This document shows positions 22,401 through 31,446 of a DNA stretch of 42,112 bases, in pieces. Source of the stretch: Streptomyces hayashii (lineage in GTDB: Bacteria > Actinomycetota > Actinomycetes > Streptomycetales > Streptomycetaceae); the NCBI RefSeq assembly GCF_024539815.1, contig NZ_JAHHIU010000113.1, positions 9,382 to 51,493 of the forward strand, read 5' to 3'. The notes below the pieces were generated by a model. That model was not told where the DNA came from. It made no database searches and saw nothing but the letters and a program-made list of their open reading frames with translations. Position 1 is the first letter of the stretch. Every line of letters starts with the position of its first letter. The translations under genes and the position numbers were made by a program.

Positions 22401-25400
22401 CCAGCGCTCGGCCCTGGAGCGCGCCTACCGCAACGCGGGCGTCTCCCCGGCCGACGTCGGGCTGGTCGAGGCGCACGGCACCGGCACGGTGGTCGGCGAC
22501 CGCACCGAACTGCGCATCCTCAGCGAGGTGTTCGCCGAGGCCGGGGCCGGGCCGGGCGGCTGTGCGCTCGGTTCGGTGAAGTCGCAGATCGGTCACACCA
22601 AGTGCGCCGCCGGGCTCGCCGGGCTGATCAAGACGCTGCTGGCCCTGCACACCGGCGTCCGGCCGCCCACCCTGCACGTCGAGTCGCCCAACCCCGCCTG
22701 GGAGGCGGACACCAGCCCCTTCGCCTTCCATGCCGAGGCCCGCCCCTGGGCTGCGCCCGCGCACGAACGCCTCGCCGGCGTCAGCGCGTTCGGCTTCGGC
22801 GGCACCAACTTCCACGTGGTGCTGTCCGCTTACGCGGACGGCGTCCCGCCGGTGCGCGGACTCGACGTCTGGCCCGCCGAGTTGTTCGTGTTCCGCGGAC
22901 GGGACGAGGCCTCGGCCCGGCGGGCGATGGAGGAACTGCTGAAGGCGGCCCGGGCGCCGGGCCGCCCGTGGCGGCTCCGGGACCTCGCGCTGAGCGCGGC
23001 CCGGCGGTCCGACGCGAGCACGGACCCGGCCCGGGTCGCCCTCGTGGCGACGGACGTGGACGACCTGGTGGAGAAGCTCCTCCGGGCCACGGCCGAGCCC
23101 GCCGAGCCGACCGGCGCCGCCGAACGCGCGCCGGAGCGCGGGATCCACCGGTCCGGTCCCGGCGGCACGGGCGGCGCCGAGGGCCCGCGCGAGGACAAGG
23201 TCGCCTTTCTCTTCCCCGGTCAGGGCAGCCAGCGCACCGGCATGCTCGCCGACCTGTTCGTCGCCTTCCCCGAGCTGCGCCCCTACCTGGAGCTCGGCCG
23301 CGCGCACGCCGACGCCCTGTATCCGCCGTCCGCCTTCGACGACGCCATGCGCGAGGGACAGCGGGCGGCGCTGACCGACACCCGCGTGGCGCAGCCCGCC
23401 CTGGGCGTCGCGGGACTCGCCGCGCACGCCGTGCTCACCGCGGCCGGCGTGCAGCCGGACATGGCCGCGGGACACAGCTACGGCGAGCTGGTGGCCCTGT
23501 GCGCGGCCGGCGCGCTCACCCCCGAGACGCTGCTGGAACTCAGCGCGGAGCGGGCGGCGGCGATCCTGCGCGCGGCGGAGTCCGCCGGGGCCGCCCGGAG
23601 CGACGGGAGCGGCGGTGCCGACCCCGGGACCATGGCCGCGGTCTCGGCCGGCGCCGAGGAGGTGGCACGGGCGCTCCGGACGGCGGGCGCTCCGGACGGC
23701 GTCGTCGTCGCCAATCGCAACGCGCCCGGGCAGACGGTGATCTCCGGTCCCACGGACGCCGTCGCCGAGGCCGTCCGGCTGCTGCGCGCGGCGGGTCACG
23801 GCGCCAAGCGCATCCCCGTCGCCTGCGCGTTCCACAGCCCCCTGGTCGCCGGCGCCGCCGACGAGTTCGCCGAGGCGCTCGCGGCCCGCCCGGTGCACGC
23901 GCCCGAGTTCCCCGTCTGGTCCAACCGCACGGCGGCCCCCTATCCCGCCGACGGCGACGCGGTGCGGGCCGGGCTCGCCGCCCAGATCGGCGCCCCGGTC
24001 GCCTTCGTGGAGCAGATCGAGGCCATGTACGACGCCGGGGCGCGCGTCTTCGTCGAGGCCGGTCCGGGCTCGGTGCTGACCCGGCTGACGGGCCAGATAC
24101 TCGGCGACCGCCCGCACCGCACGGTGGCCTGTGAGCCGCGGCCCGACAGCGGTCTGCGCGGCTGGCTCGACGCCCTGGCGGAGCTCGCGGTCGCGGGGCT
24201 GCCGGTGCGCGCCGGGTGGCTGCTGCGCGGCCGCGACGCGGTGGACGCGCTCCGCGCACCGGCGCCGAAACGGCCCGGCTGGACGGTCGACGGCCATCTG
24301 GTGCGCACCGCCGACGGCGACCTCCTTCCCGGTGCGCTCGCACCGGCCCGACGTGTCGTGGACCCCATCGAGAGGACATCGACGGCTGTGACGACGAACC
24401 CCCCGCACGGCGTCCCGTCCGACCGGGACGCGCTCATCTCCGAATTCCTGCGCACCAGCCGGGAGATGATCGCCGCCCAACGGGACGTCCTGCTCACCTA
24501 CTTCGGCGCCGACCCGGGCGCGCGGCTCGCGCCGCCCCCGGCCCCCCAGCCGACCGAGGCCGCCCGGCAACTCCCCGCCGGGGAAACGGAGTCGACGGCC
24601 CCCGCCCGGTCGGCGGACCCGGCGGCCCGCGTCGGGGGACCCGACGCCGCGGAGCCCGCCGTCTCGCCCCCGGGGGCGGTCGACGTCCAGCGGGTCGTCC
24701 TGGAGATCATCAGCGAGCGCACCGGCTATCCCGTCGACATGATCGAGCCCGACCTCGATCTGGAGGCGGATCTGAGCATCGACTCCATCAAACGGGCCGA
24801 GATCGCGGGCGAACTGGCCCGCCGTCTGGGCGCGGGGGCGGACGCCGACCTCGCGGCCCTGGACGACGACGCGCTGGAGGAGCTGGCGAAGGCGCGGACG
24901 GCCGCCGCGGTGACCGACTGGCTGACCGCCCGGCTGGGCGGCCCCGCCGAGCGGGCCACCGCCCCGACGCAACCGGCCGCGCCCCCGATCCCGGAGCCGG
25001 GGCCGGCCCCCGGGCCGGAGCCCGACGCCGTGACCGGTGAGGCCCCCGGACGGCGACTCCTGCGCCCGGTCCTCCTCGACGAGCGGCCCGGCGCTCCCGC
25101 CGACCCGTCGGCCGCGTTCGCGGGCGCCCGCTGGATCGTCCTCGGCGAGGCCCCCGAGACCGCCGCCCGGCTGGCCTCCCACGGCGCCGACGTCGACGTG
25201 CGCCCCCGCGATCACGTCCTGACGGAGGACGACGGCCCGGTGGACGGCGTGCTGTGGCTCGGGGCCCTCGCGGACGCCGACGACTCGCCCGTGCTGCCCG
25301 ACGCGTTCCCCGTGCTGAAGGCCGCCCTGGCGCACGGCCCGCGCCGGCTGCTGGCCGTCCGGCGCGCCGACGGCGAGGCGCCCGAGACCCGCACGGCGGG

Positions 25401-26508
25401 CCTGCGCGGACTGTTCCGGACGGTGGCGCACGAGTATCCGCAGACGGTGGCCCGGGTCGTCGAGCTCGCCGACGTCTCGCCGTCGGCCGTCGCGGACGCC
25501 GTGGTCGCCGAGGCCGCGGCGCCGGACCGGACACCGGTCGTGCTGCGGACCGCGGCCGGCCGGCACGGGTTCGAACTGGTGGCGGCGCCGCTCGGCGCAC
25601 TCGGCGACACCGGGGCGGGACCGGCCGGGGAAGGGGCCGCCGAGGCGGCCGCGCTCGGCCTGGACCGGGACTCGGTGGTGCTGCTCGCGGGCGGGGCGCG
25701 CGGCATCACCGCGCAGTTCGCCGCCGCGCTCGCCCGCGCCGCCCGCTGCCGTCTGGAACTGCTCGGCCGCACCCCGGCCCCGGACGGTCCGGAGGCCGCG
25801 GACACCGCGTCCGCCCGCACCCCGGCCGCGCTGCGGGCCGCGCTCGCCGCCCGCGGCGGACTGCGGCCGGCCGAGATCAACCGCGCCGCCGAACTGCTGC
25901 TGGCCCAGCGGGAGATCGCGGCCACCCTCGCCGAACTCACCGCGCTGGGCGCCCGGGCCCGCTACCGCTCGGTCGACTTCCGCGAGCCGGACGCGGTATC
26001 GCAGGCCGTCAAGGAGATCCACGCCGAGCACGGCCGGCTCGACGGCGTGGTCCACGCGGCCGGCGTGATCGAGGACCGGCTCATCGCCGAGAAGAGCGCG
26101 GAGTCCTTCCAGCGCGTGTACGGCACGAAGGCGGCCGGCGCCCACGCCCTGCTCACGGCGCTGGAGGAGCTGCCGACGGCGCCCGCGTTCACCGTGCTGT
26201 TCGGCTCGGTCTCGGCCGTCGTGGGCAATCGGGGCCAGGTCGACTACGCGGCCGCCAACGACGCGCTGGAGACCCTCGGCGCGGCGTTCGCCGCCCGCAC
26301 GGGCCGACGGGCGGTGACCGTGCACTGGGGACCCTGGGCGCCTTCGGCCGAGCACGCGGGAATGGTCGGGGCGGAACTCGCCCGCGAGTACGCCCGGCGC
26401 GGCATCCGGCTGATCGACCCCGAGGAGGGGACGGCCGCGCTGCTGCGGGAGCTCGCCTGGGGCGAGGAGTCCGCCACCGCCGTCGTCTACACCGCCTCGG
26501 ACTGGTGA
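19489..26508 (+). CDS. Iterative type I PKS / PUFA-synthase-like protein: NMO-NMO-KS-AT-ACP-KR
   Basis: A 2339-residue multidomain synthase. Two tandem FMN TIM-barrel (nitronate monooxygenase/PfaD enoyl reductase-type) units come first: unit 1 (about 8-290) has AECGGR at 139-144; unit 2 (about 320-670) has LPVAQGPMTRVSDGA and SECGGHVG around E448. The KS (about 678-1120) has C861 (DAACASS), H996 (EAHGTGT) and H1036 (IGHTKCA). The AT (about 1240-1590) has S1330 in GHSYGE and H1449 in AFHSP, suggesting malonyl-CoA. One ACP has S1766 in DLSIDSIKR. The KR ends the protein, with GGARGIT and the Y2253-x-x-x-N motif. It should build a chain by repeated malonyl extension, with ketoreduction and optional enoyl reduction. 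ATG 19489 follows GGAG closely (4-base spacer); ATG 19516 or GTG 19402 remain possible. Dehydration and carrier activation come from the next gene. Confidence 0.9.
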   Translation: MTSAVRSEDMIIGITPFGEPDAGLALAIGRAGGLGVLDLGPGDRRSREALARLRRASPGGFGVRVDAHCRLTPADLDPDGPHTVVLAVDAAGGAEGTAEAAWRIAELAARFRVLVEVTDLAGAREASRAGAHGLIARGAECGGRIGTLNAFVLLQQLLAAPEVTAPVWACGGIGPRTAAAAVAGGAAGVVLDGQLALLAESALPEPAAAALRTLDGSETVVLAGHRVLLRRGPDAPPLAGDAGPREVAAMLGARDPRAQLLPVGQDGFLAARFAERWGDVRRTVRALRDSVLDAVHDDAAARALRPGSPMSRALGTRLPVAQGPMTRVSDGAAFAAAVAADGALPFLALALADGARTRTMLTETRDAAAGRPWGVGVLGFAPEDVRAAQLEAVRQMRPTHAIIAGGRPSQARALEQDGIRTFLHVPSPGLLRQFLDAGARRFVFEGSECGGHVGPRGSFALWEAQLAVLDDFFEGRAADDVEVFFAGGVHDERSAAMVAALAAPLTARGAAVGLLMGTAYLFTDEAVSCGAIRPLFRRQVMDAGTTTLLESAPGHATRCVPSPFAADFRDQEARLRAEGVPDRQIWEELERLNVGRLRLASKGVTRDADGALVPVDEPRQLAEGMFMAGDVAVLRSASTTLAALHESVTTGAVEYLARRAAQAAPAREAAEPAAPAPLDVAVVGMACMFPQAPDLPAFWANVVGGVDAVGEVPAERWDPAVHHGESTPSKWGGFLPRIPFDPLRYGIPPASLGHIEPVQLLSLEAARRALEDAGYGDGGREFDRSRTSVVFGAEAGSDLSNAATLRAVLPSYYGRVPEGLDDRLPRLTEDSFPGMLANVISGRIANRLDLGGANYTVDAACASSLAAVDVACKELVGGTSDVVLCGGADLHNGINDYVLFSSVHALSPTGRSRAFDGAADGIALGEGVACVVLKRLADAERDGDRIYGVIKGLGASSDGRSLGLTAPRPEGQRSALERAYRNAGVSPADVGLVEAHGTGTVVGDRTELRILSEVFAEAGAGPGGCALGSVKSQIGHTKCAAGLAGLIKTLLALHTGVRPPTLHVESPNPAWEADTSPFAFHAEARPWAAPAHERLAGVSAFGFGGTNFHVVLSAYADGVPPVRGLDVWPAELFVFRGRDEASARRAMEELLKAARAPGRPWRLRDLALSAARRSDASTDPARVALVATDVDDLVEKLLRATAEPAEPTGAAERAPERGIHRSGPGGTGGAEGPREDKVAFLFPGQGSQRTGMLADLFVAFPELRPYLELGRAHADALYPPSAFDDAMREGQRAALTDTRVAQPALGVAGLAAHAVLTAAGVQPDMAAGHSYGELVALCAAGALTPETLLELSAERAAAILRAAESAGAARSDGSGGADPGTMAAVSAGAEEVARALRTAGAPDGVVVANRNAPGQTVISGPTDAVAEAVRLLRAAGHGAKRIPVACAFHSPLVAGAADEFAEALAARPVHAPEFPVWSNRTAAPYPADGDAVRAGLAAQIGAPVAFVEQIEAMYDAGARVFVEAGPGSVLTRLTGQILGDRPHRTVACEPRPDSGLRGWLDALAELAVAGLPVRAGWLLRGRDAVDALRAPAPKRPGWTVDGHLVRTADGDLLPGALAPARRVVDPIERTSTAVTTNPPHGVPSDRDALISEFLRTSREMIAAQRDVLLTYFGADPGARLAPPPAPQPTEAARQLPAGETESTAPARSADPAARVGGPDAAEPAVSPPGAVDVQRVVLEIISERTGYPVDMIEPDLDLEADLSIDSIKRAEIAGELARRLGAGADADLAALDDDALEELAKARTAAAVTDWLTARLGGPAERATAPTQPAAPPIPEPGPAPGPEPDAVTGEAPGRRLLRPVLLDERPGAPADPSAAFAGARWIVLGEAPETAARLASHGADVDVRPRDHVLTEDDGPVDGVLWLGALADADDSPVLPDAFPVLKAALAHGPRRLLAVRRADGEAPETRTAGLRGLFRTVAHEYPQTVARVVELADVSPSAVADAVVAEAAAPDRTPVVLRTAAGRHGFELVAAPLGALGDTGAGPAGEGAAEAAALGLDRDSVVLLAGGARGITAQFAAALARAARCRLELLGRTPAPDGPEAADTASARTPAALRAALAARGGLRPAEINRAAELLLAQREIAATLAELTALGARARYRSVDFREPDAVSQAVKEIHAEHGRLDGVVHAAGVIEDRLIAEKSAESFQRVYGTKAAGAHALLTALEELPTAPAFTVLFGSVSAVVGNRGQVDYAAANDALETLGAAFAARTGRRAVTVHWGPWAPSAEHAGMVGAELAREYARRGIRLIDPEEGTAALLRELAWGEESATAVVYTASDW

Positions 26509-26551
26509 CGGGGCGGTGCGATCATCCCGGCTCCCGGACGACACAGGAGCG

Positions 26552-29500
26552 ATGACGGCACGTCAGACGCCCGTCGCCATCGTCGGGATGGCGGTGCTGC
26601 TGCCGGGCGCCCCCGACCTGGACGCCTACTGGCGCAACCTGCGCGACGGCGTCGACGCGATCGGCGAGGCGCCGGAGGGCCGCTGGGACGCCGACTTCTA
26701 CCGGCCCGGCACCGCGTCCGACCCGGCCGTCGCGGACCGGGTCTACGCCCGCCGGGGCGGGTTCGTGGACGGGCTGGCGCAGGTGGAGGTCACCCGGTTC
26801 GGCATCATGCCGAACTCGGTGGCCGGGACCGAGCCCGACCAGCTGATCGCCCTGCATGTGGCCTCCGCGGCCCTCGACGACGCGGGCGGCGCGGACCGGC
26901 TCCCCGACCGGGGGCGGGTCGGCGTCGTCCTGGGCCGGGGCGGCTACCTCACGCCCGGTCTGGTCCGACTCGACCAGCGGGTCCGCACCGCCGGTCAACT
27001 GGTGCGCACCCTGGGCGAGTTGCTGCCCGATCTGACGGGCGACCAACTGGAGCGGGTGCGCACGGCGTTCACCGAACGGCTCGGTCCGGACAGCCCCGAG
27101 TCGGCGATCGGCCTGGTGCCCAACCTCGCGGCCTCCCGGGTCGCCAACCGGCTCGACCTGCGCGGGCCCGCGTACACGGTGGACGCCGCCTGCGCCTCGT
27201 CGCTGGTCGCCGTGGACCAGGCGGTGGGCGAACTCGCCGGCGGGCGCTGCGACGTGATGCTCGCGGGGGGCGTCCACCACTGCCACGACATCACGCTGTG
27301 GAGCGTCTTCTCCCAGCTGCGCGCGCTCTCCCACAGCCAGCGCATCCGCCCCTTCCACCGGGACGCCGACGGCATCCTGATCGGCGAGGGGACGGGCGTC
27401 GTCGTCCTCAAGAGGCTGGCCGACGCCGAACGCGCGGGCGACCGGATCTACGCCGTGATCCGGGGCACCGGTGTGGCCAGCGACGGCCGGGCGGCAGGCC
27501 TCGTCAACCCCGATCCCGGCGGTCAGGCACAGGCGGTGCGGCAGGCGTGGCGGGCGGCCGGGCTCGATCCCGCCGACCCGGACTCGATCGGCCTGCTGGA
27601 GGCGCACGGCACCGCGACCCCGGCCGGCGACGGGGCGGAACTGGCCACGCTGGCCGAGGTGTTCGGCCCCGGCGACGGCGACGCGGTGCTGGGGTCGGTC
27701 AAGTCGATGATCGGACACGCCATGCCGGCCGCCGGGGTCGCCGGTCTGGTCAAGGCCGCGCTCGCCGTCCACCACGGCACGCTCCTTCCGACCCTGCACT
27801 GCGACGACCCGCACCCCGCCCTGGCCCGCACCCGGTTCCGCCCCCTGGAGAAGGCGGCCGACTGGGAGACCACCGGGCGCCGGCCCGTGCGCCGCGCCGC
27901 CGTCAACGCGTTCGGGTTCGGCGGGATCAACGCGCACGTGGTGCTGGAGGAGGCGCCGGGCTCCCGCGGGAGCCGTGCGGGAGCCCCGGCCCGCCCGGCC
28001 CTGGAGGTCGCCGAGCCCGAGCAGGTGCTGCTGCTCGCCGCCGACTCCCCGGCCCGGCTGGCCGCCCTCCTCGACGCCGACGACGCCACCGTGCGGGCCG
28101 CCGGCCTCGACCCGGACCGCCCGCACCCGCAGGCGGGGCCCGCCCGCCTCGGCGTGGTCGACCCGAGCGCCAAGCGGCTGGCCCTGGCCCGCCGCGCGGT
28201 CGTCCGGGAGCGGCCCTGGAACGGCCGCAGCGACGTCTGGTTCCGGCCCGGTCCCCTGCTGGGCGCCGGCCGCGGCCGGCTCGCGTTCCTCTTCCCCGGC
28301 CTGGAGGGCGACTTCACCCCGCAGGTCGACGACGTGGCCGCGCACTTCGGGCTGCCCTCCGTCACGGTCGACGGAAGCCGCACGGGTGACGTCGGCCGGC
28401 ACGGCTTCGGCGTGGTCGCCGTCGGCCGCCTCCTCGACACGGCGCTGCGCCGGTGCGGGATCGTGCCGGACGCGGTCGCCGGACACAGCGTGGGCGAGTG
28501 GACGGCGATGGCCGCGGCCGGGCTGTACTCCGGGGACGAGGTCGACGCGTTCATGTCCGCCTTCGACCCGGACTCGGTGACGGTCCCCGGTCTGGCGTTC
28601 GGCGCGATCGGCGCGTCGGCCGAGAGCGTCCTGGCGGCCCTGCGCGACGAGGGCGGGGACCGGGCGGGCCTGGTGCTGTCCCACGACAACGCGCCCGGCC
28701 AGTCGATGGTGTGCGGCCCGCAGGCGGCGGTGGAGGACTTCGTGCGGGCGCGGCGCGCCCGGGGCGTCCTCAGCCAGGTGCTGCCGTTCCGGTCGGGCTT
28801 CCACACGCCGATGCTGCGTCCCCATCTCGCGCCGATCGAGGAGGCCGCCCACCGGTTCCGGCTGCATCCGCCGCACACTGCGCTCTGGTCGGGCACGACC
28901 GCCGCGCCGTTCCCCGACGACGAGAGGGGAATCAGGGACCTCTTCGTCCGGCACCTGCTGGAGCCCGTACGGTTCAGGCAGCTGACCGAGGCCCTGCACG
29001 CGGCGGGGCACCGGGTGTTCGTCCAGGTCGGCCCGGGTCAGCTCGGCTCGCTCGTCGGGGACACGCTGGGCGACCACGACCACCTGGTGGTCGCCGCGAA
29101 CTCGCCCCACCGCAGCGGCCTCGCCCAGTTGCGCCGGGTGGCCACCGCGCTGTGGACGGCGGGCTCGGCGGTGGCGCCCTCCCTGCGGCCCGTCGAGGAG
29201 GCGGCCCGGGACCGACGCCCGCCGGTGCGACTGGACCTGGGCGGCGCCCTGGTGTCCCTGGCCCCCGGACGGCTCACCGAGCTGCGGGCCGATCTCCGGC
29301 CCGGGCTGCGCAGCGATCCGCGCGGGGAGCCGCGCGCGTCCGCCCGCGCGTCCGGCCCGGCCGGTCCGTCGCCGCTGGACGCGCTCGTCGGCGGCTCGCC
29401 GATGGCCGCCGAACTGAGCGCCCTGCTGCGCGAGACCGCGGACACGGCCGCACTCCTCATGTCCGCGCGGACGACGACCCCGGCGAGAACGTCGACGCCC

Positions 29501-31120
29501 ACGCCGGCCCCTGCCGACGCCCCCACCCCTGTTCCGGTCCCGGACCCATCGGACGGGCCACGGCGCACGACCGTCCGCGTCTCCCCCGACACCATGCCGT
29601 ATCTGCTGGACCACTGTTTCTTCCCTCAACGGCCCGGCTGGCCCGAGGTGGCCGACCGCTGGCCGGTCGTGCCGGCGACGACGATCGTGCAGCACATCGT
29701 GGACGCGGCGCTGGAGACCGCGCCCGGCGCGGTGCCGGTCGCCGTGCACGGCGCGCGCTTCGAGGAGTGGCTCACCGCGACCCCGGCCGTGGACGTGCCC
29801 GTGACCGTGACGCCGGAGGAGCCGGACCGCCTCGCCGTCTCCTTCGGCCCCCGCGCCCGCGCCACCGTGCGGATCGCCGCGGCCCATCCCACGCCGCCGC
29901 CCGCCCCCTGGACCGTCGACCCGGCCGACGAGCGCGCCCCGGACCACACCGCCGCCCAGCTCTACGCCGAGCGCTGGATGTTCCACGGCCCGGCGTTCCA
30001 GGGCGTCACCGAACTCACCGCGATCGGCGAACGCCATGTGCGCGGACGTCTCACCACTCCTGCCGCGCCCGGCGCCCTGCTGGACAACGTCGGCCAGGTC
30101 CTCGGCTACTGGATCATGGCGACCCGTGCCGAGCGGACCGTGGTGTTCCCGGTGGGGATGCGGGAGATGCGGTTCTACGGGCCGCATCCGGAGCCGGGCA
30201 CGGAGGTGGGCTGTCTGGTGCGGGTCACCTCGCTCACCGACGCGGTCCTGGAGGCCGACGTCCAGCTGACGGTCGACGGGACCGTGTGGGCGGAGCTGTA
30301 CGGCTGGCAGGACCGCCGCTTCGACAACGACCCGCAGACCCGGCCCGTCGAGCGCTTCCCCGAGCGCCACACCCTGTCCGAGGTGCGGCCGGGTGGGTGG
30401 CTGCTGCTGCACGAGAGGTGGCCTGACCTGGCGTCCCGCGAGCTGATCATGCGCAACTCCCTGGGCGGCGCGGAGCGTTCGCAGTACGCGGAGCACGCGC
30501 CGCGCGGGCGCCGGCAGTGGCTGCTGGGCCGGATCGCCGTCAAGGACGCGGTGCGGCGATGGCTGTGGGACCAGGGCGAGGGGCCGGTCTTCCCGGCGGA
30601 GCTGCGGGTGCACAACGACGACGCCGGTCGCCCGTACGTCACCGGGGTGCACGGCCGGGTCCTGCCCGAGCTGGACGTCTCACTGGCCCACTGTGCGGAG
30701 GCGGCCGTGGCGATCGTGCGGCCGCACCGGCCGGGCCCCGGACCGGGGATCGACGTCGAGGAGGTCGTCGAGCGCGCCCCGCAGGCCGTCGCCGCCGCCC
30801 TCGGCGCCGACGAACTGCGGCTGCTGCGCCGCCTGTCGGCGCGGGCGGGCGACGGCGAGGACCTGTGGTTCACCCGCTTCTGGGCGGCGAAGGAGGCCGT
30901 CGCCAAGGCGGAGGGCACCGGTTTCGCCGGCCGGCCGCGGGACTTCGCCGTGTTCGACGCGACACCGGCCGGCGACCGGCTGACCGTCGCGGGCCGCCTG
31001 GAACGCGCCTACACGGTGCACTGCGCCCCGGCAGCGAACCCGCCCCGGCTGCCGGAGCGCGCCTACGTCGTGGCATGGACGACGGGACAACCGACCGCTG
31101 AGGAGTACGACGCCCGATGA
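26552..31120 (+). CDS. Second synthase subunit: KS-AT-DH-PPTase
   Basis: A 1522-residue partner of the upstream synthase, 43 bases downstream. The KS (about 1-470) is intact: C214 (DAACASS), H352 (EAHGTAT), H389 (IGHAMPA). An AT-like domain (about 560-890) keeps S646 in GHSVGEW and H751 in GFHTPM. After a Pro/Thr-rich linker (near 980-1000), a hot-dog dehydratase has H1021 (LLDHCFF) and D1178 with Q1182 (LLDNVGQVLGYW). The C-terminus is a Sfp-type phosphopantetheinyl transferase with GIDVEE (D1401, E1403) and W1444-AAK1447-E, which could activate the ACPs of this cluster. The DH-PPTase end is shared with enediyne PKSs; the two-KS layout recalls PfaA/PfaC. ATG 26552 has GGAG only 2 bases away, so GTG 26516 cannot be excluded. 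Its stop overlaps the ACP start. Confidence 0.9.
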   Translation: MTARQTPVAIVGMAVLLPGAPDLDAYWRNLRDGVDAIGEAPEGRWDADFYRPGTASDPAVADRVYARRGGFVDGLAQVEVTRFGIMPNSVAGTEPDQLIALHVASAALDDAGGADRLPDRGRVGVVLGRGGYLTPGLVRLDQRVRTAGQLVRTLGELLPDLTGDQLERVRTAFTERLGPDSPESAIGLVPNLAASRVANRLDLRGPAYTVDAACASSLVAVDQAVGELAGGRCDVMLAGGVHHCHDITLWSVFSQLRALSHSQRIRPFHRDADGILIGEGTGVVVLKRLADAERAGDRIYAVIRGTGVASDGRAAGLVNPDPGGQAQAVRQAWRAAGLDPADPDSIGLLEAHGTATPAGDGAELATLAEVFGPGDGDAVLGSVKSMIGHAMPAAGVAGLVKAALAVHHGTLLPTLHCDDPHPALARTRFRPLEKAADWETTGRRPVRRAAVNAFGFGGINAHVVLEEAPGSRGSRAGAPARPALEVAEPEQVLLLAADSPARLAALLDADDATVRAAGLDPDRPHPQAGPARLGVVDPSAKRLALARRAVVRERPWNGRSDVWFRPGPLLGAGRGRLAFLFPGLEGDFTPQVDDVAAHFGLPSVTVDGSRTGDVGRHGFGVVAVGRLLDTALRRCGIVPDAVAGHSVGEWTAMAAAGLYSGDEVDAFMSAFDPDSVTVPGLAFGAIGASAESVLAALRDEGGDRAGLVLSHDNAPGQSMVCGPQAAVEDFVRARRARGVLSQVLPFRSGFHTPMLRPHLAPIEEAAHRFRLHPPHTALWSGTTAAPFPDDERGIRDLFVRHLLEPVRFRQLTEALHAAGHRVFVQVGPGQLGSLVGDTLGDHDHLVVAANSPHRSGLAQLRRVATALWTAGSAVAPSLRPVEEAARDRRPPVRLDLGGALVSLAPGRLTELRADLRPGLRSDPRGEPRASARASGPAGPSPLDALVGGSPMAAELSALLRETADTAALLMSARTTTPARTSTPTPAPADAPTPVPVPDPSDGPRRTTVRVSPDTMPYLLDHCFFPQRPGWPEVADRWPVVPATTIVQHIVDAALETAPGAVPVAVHGARFEEWLTATPAVDVPVTVTPEEPDRLAVSFGPRARATVRIAAAHPTPPPAPWTVDPADERAPDHTAAQLYAERWMFHGPAFQGVTELTAIGERHVRGRLTTPAAPGALLDNVGQVLGYWIMATRAERTVVFPVGMREMRFYGPHPEPGTEVGCLVRVTSLTDAVLEADVQLTVDGTVWAELYGWQDRRFDNDPQTRPVERFPERHTLSEVRPGGWLLLHERWPDLASRELIMRNSLGGAERSQYAEHAPRGRRQWLLGRIAVKDAVRRWLWDQGEGPVFPAELRVHNDDAGRPYVTGVHGRVLPELDVSLAHCAEAAVAIVRPHRPGPGPGIDVEEVVERAPQAVAAALGADELRLLRRLSARAGDGEDLWFTRFWAAKEAVAKAEGTGFAGRPRDFAVFDATPAGDRLTVAGRLERAYTVHCAPAANPPRLPERAYVVAWTTGQPTAEEYDAR

Positions 31121-31443
31121 CATCCCCCACCCCCCGCACCCCCGGCACCGCTGACGAGGCGTCCGTCCTCGCCGACCTCACCGTCCTGCTGACGCGGCTC
31201 CTGGAGGACGAGTACGGCCTCGACGACGTCGAGATCGGCATGGGAACGACCTTCAACCGCGACCTGGAGCTGGAGAGCATCGACCTGGTCACCCTGGCCG
31301 GACTGCTCCAGGAGCGCTACGGCGAGCGGGTCAACTTCGCCGAGTTCCTGGCGGACATGGAGTTCGAGGAGATCATCGAGCTGACCGTCGGACGGCTGGT
31401 CGAGTACGTCGTGACCAGCCTGAAGGCCACGGAGGCGAGCTGA
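31117..31443 (+). CDS. Discrete acyl carrier protein
   Basis: A 108-residue acidic carrier protein. The phosphopantetheine site is S54 in DLELESIDLVTLA; helix I (VLADLTVLLTRLLEDEYGLDD) and helix III (FAEFLADMEFEEIIELTVG) complete the ACP fold. The motif is ESID rather than the usual DSL. ATG 31117 overlaps the stop of the KS-AT-DH-PPTase gene (ATGA), so it is translationally coupled to the synthase and would be activated by its PPTase domain. It may carry a starter unit, or receive the finished chain for transfer to the hydrolase or glycosyltransferase. The stand-alone ACP supplements the single ACP of the first synthase. Confidence 0.9.
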   Translation: MTSPTPRTPGTADEASVLADLTVLLTRLLEDEYGLDDVEIGMGTTFNRDLELESIDLVTLAGLLQERYGERVNFAEFLADMEFEEIIELTVGRLVEYVVTSLKATEAS

Positions 31444-31446
31444 GCC

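Noticed and set aside
19468..26544. A 2358-codon open frame on the minus strand opposite the first synthase
   Set aside because: It is the antisense shadow of the synthase: composition is Gly/Arg/Gln/His-rich with no domains, whereas the plus strand shows KS, AT, ACP and KR motifs in order. Long antisense frames are expected in very GC-rich genes.
29240..29560. A second internal ACP between AT and DH of the second synthase
   Set aside because: The segment is a Pro/Thr/Ala-rich linker with a short helix (AAELSALLRETADTAALLM) and no DSL-type phosphopantetheine motif.
26522..30652. A 1376-codon minus-strand frame opposite the second synthase
   Set aside because: Shadow of the KS-AT-DH-PPTase gene; low-complexity Arg/Gly/Val/His composition and no ribosome site.
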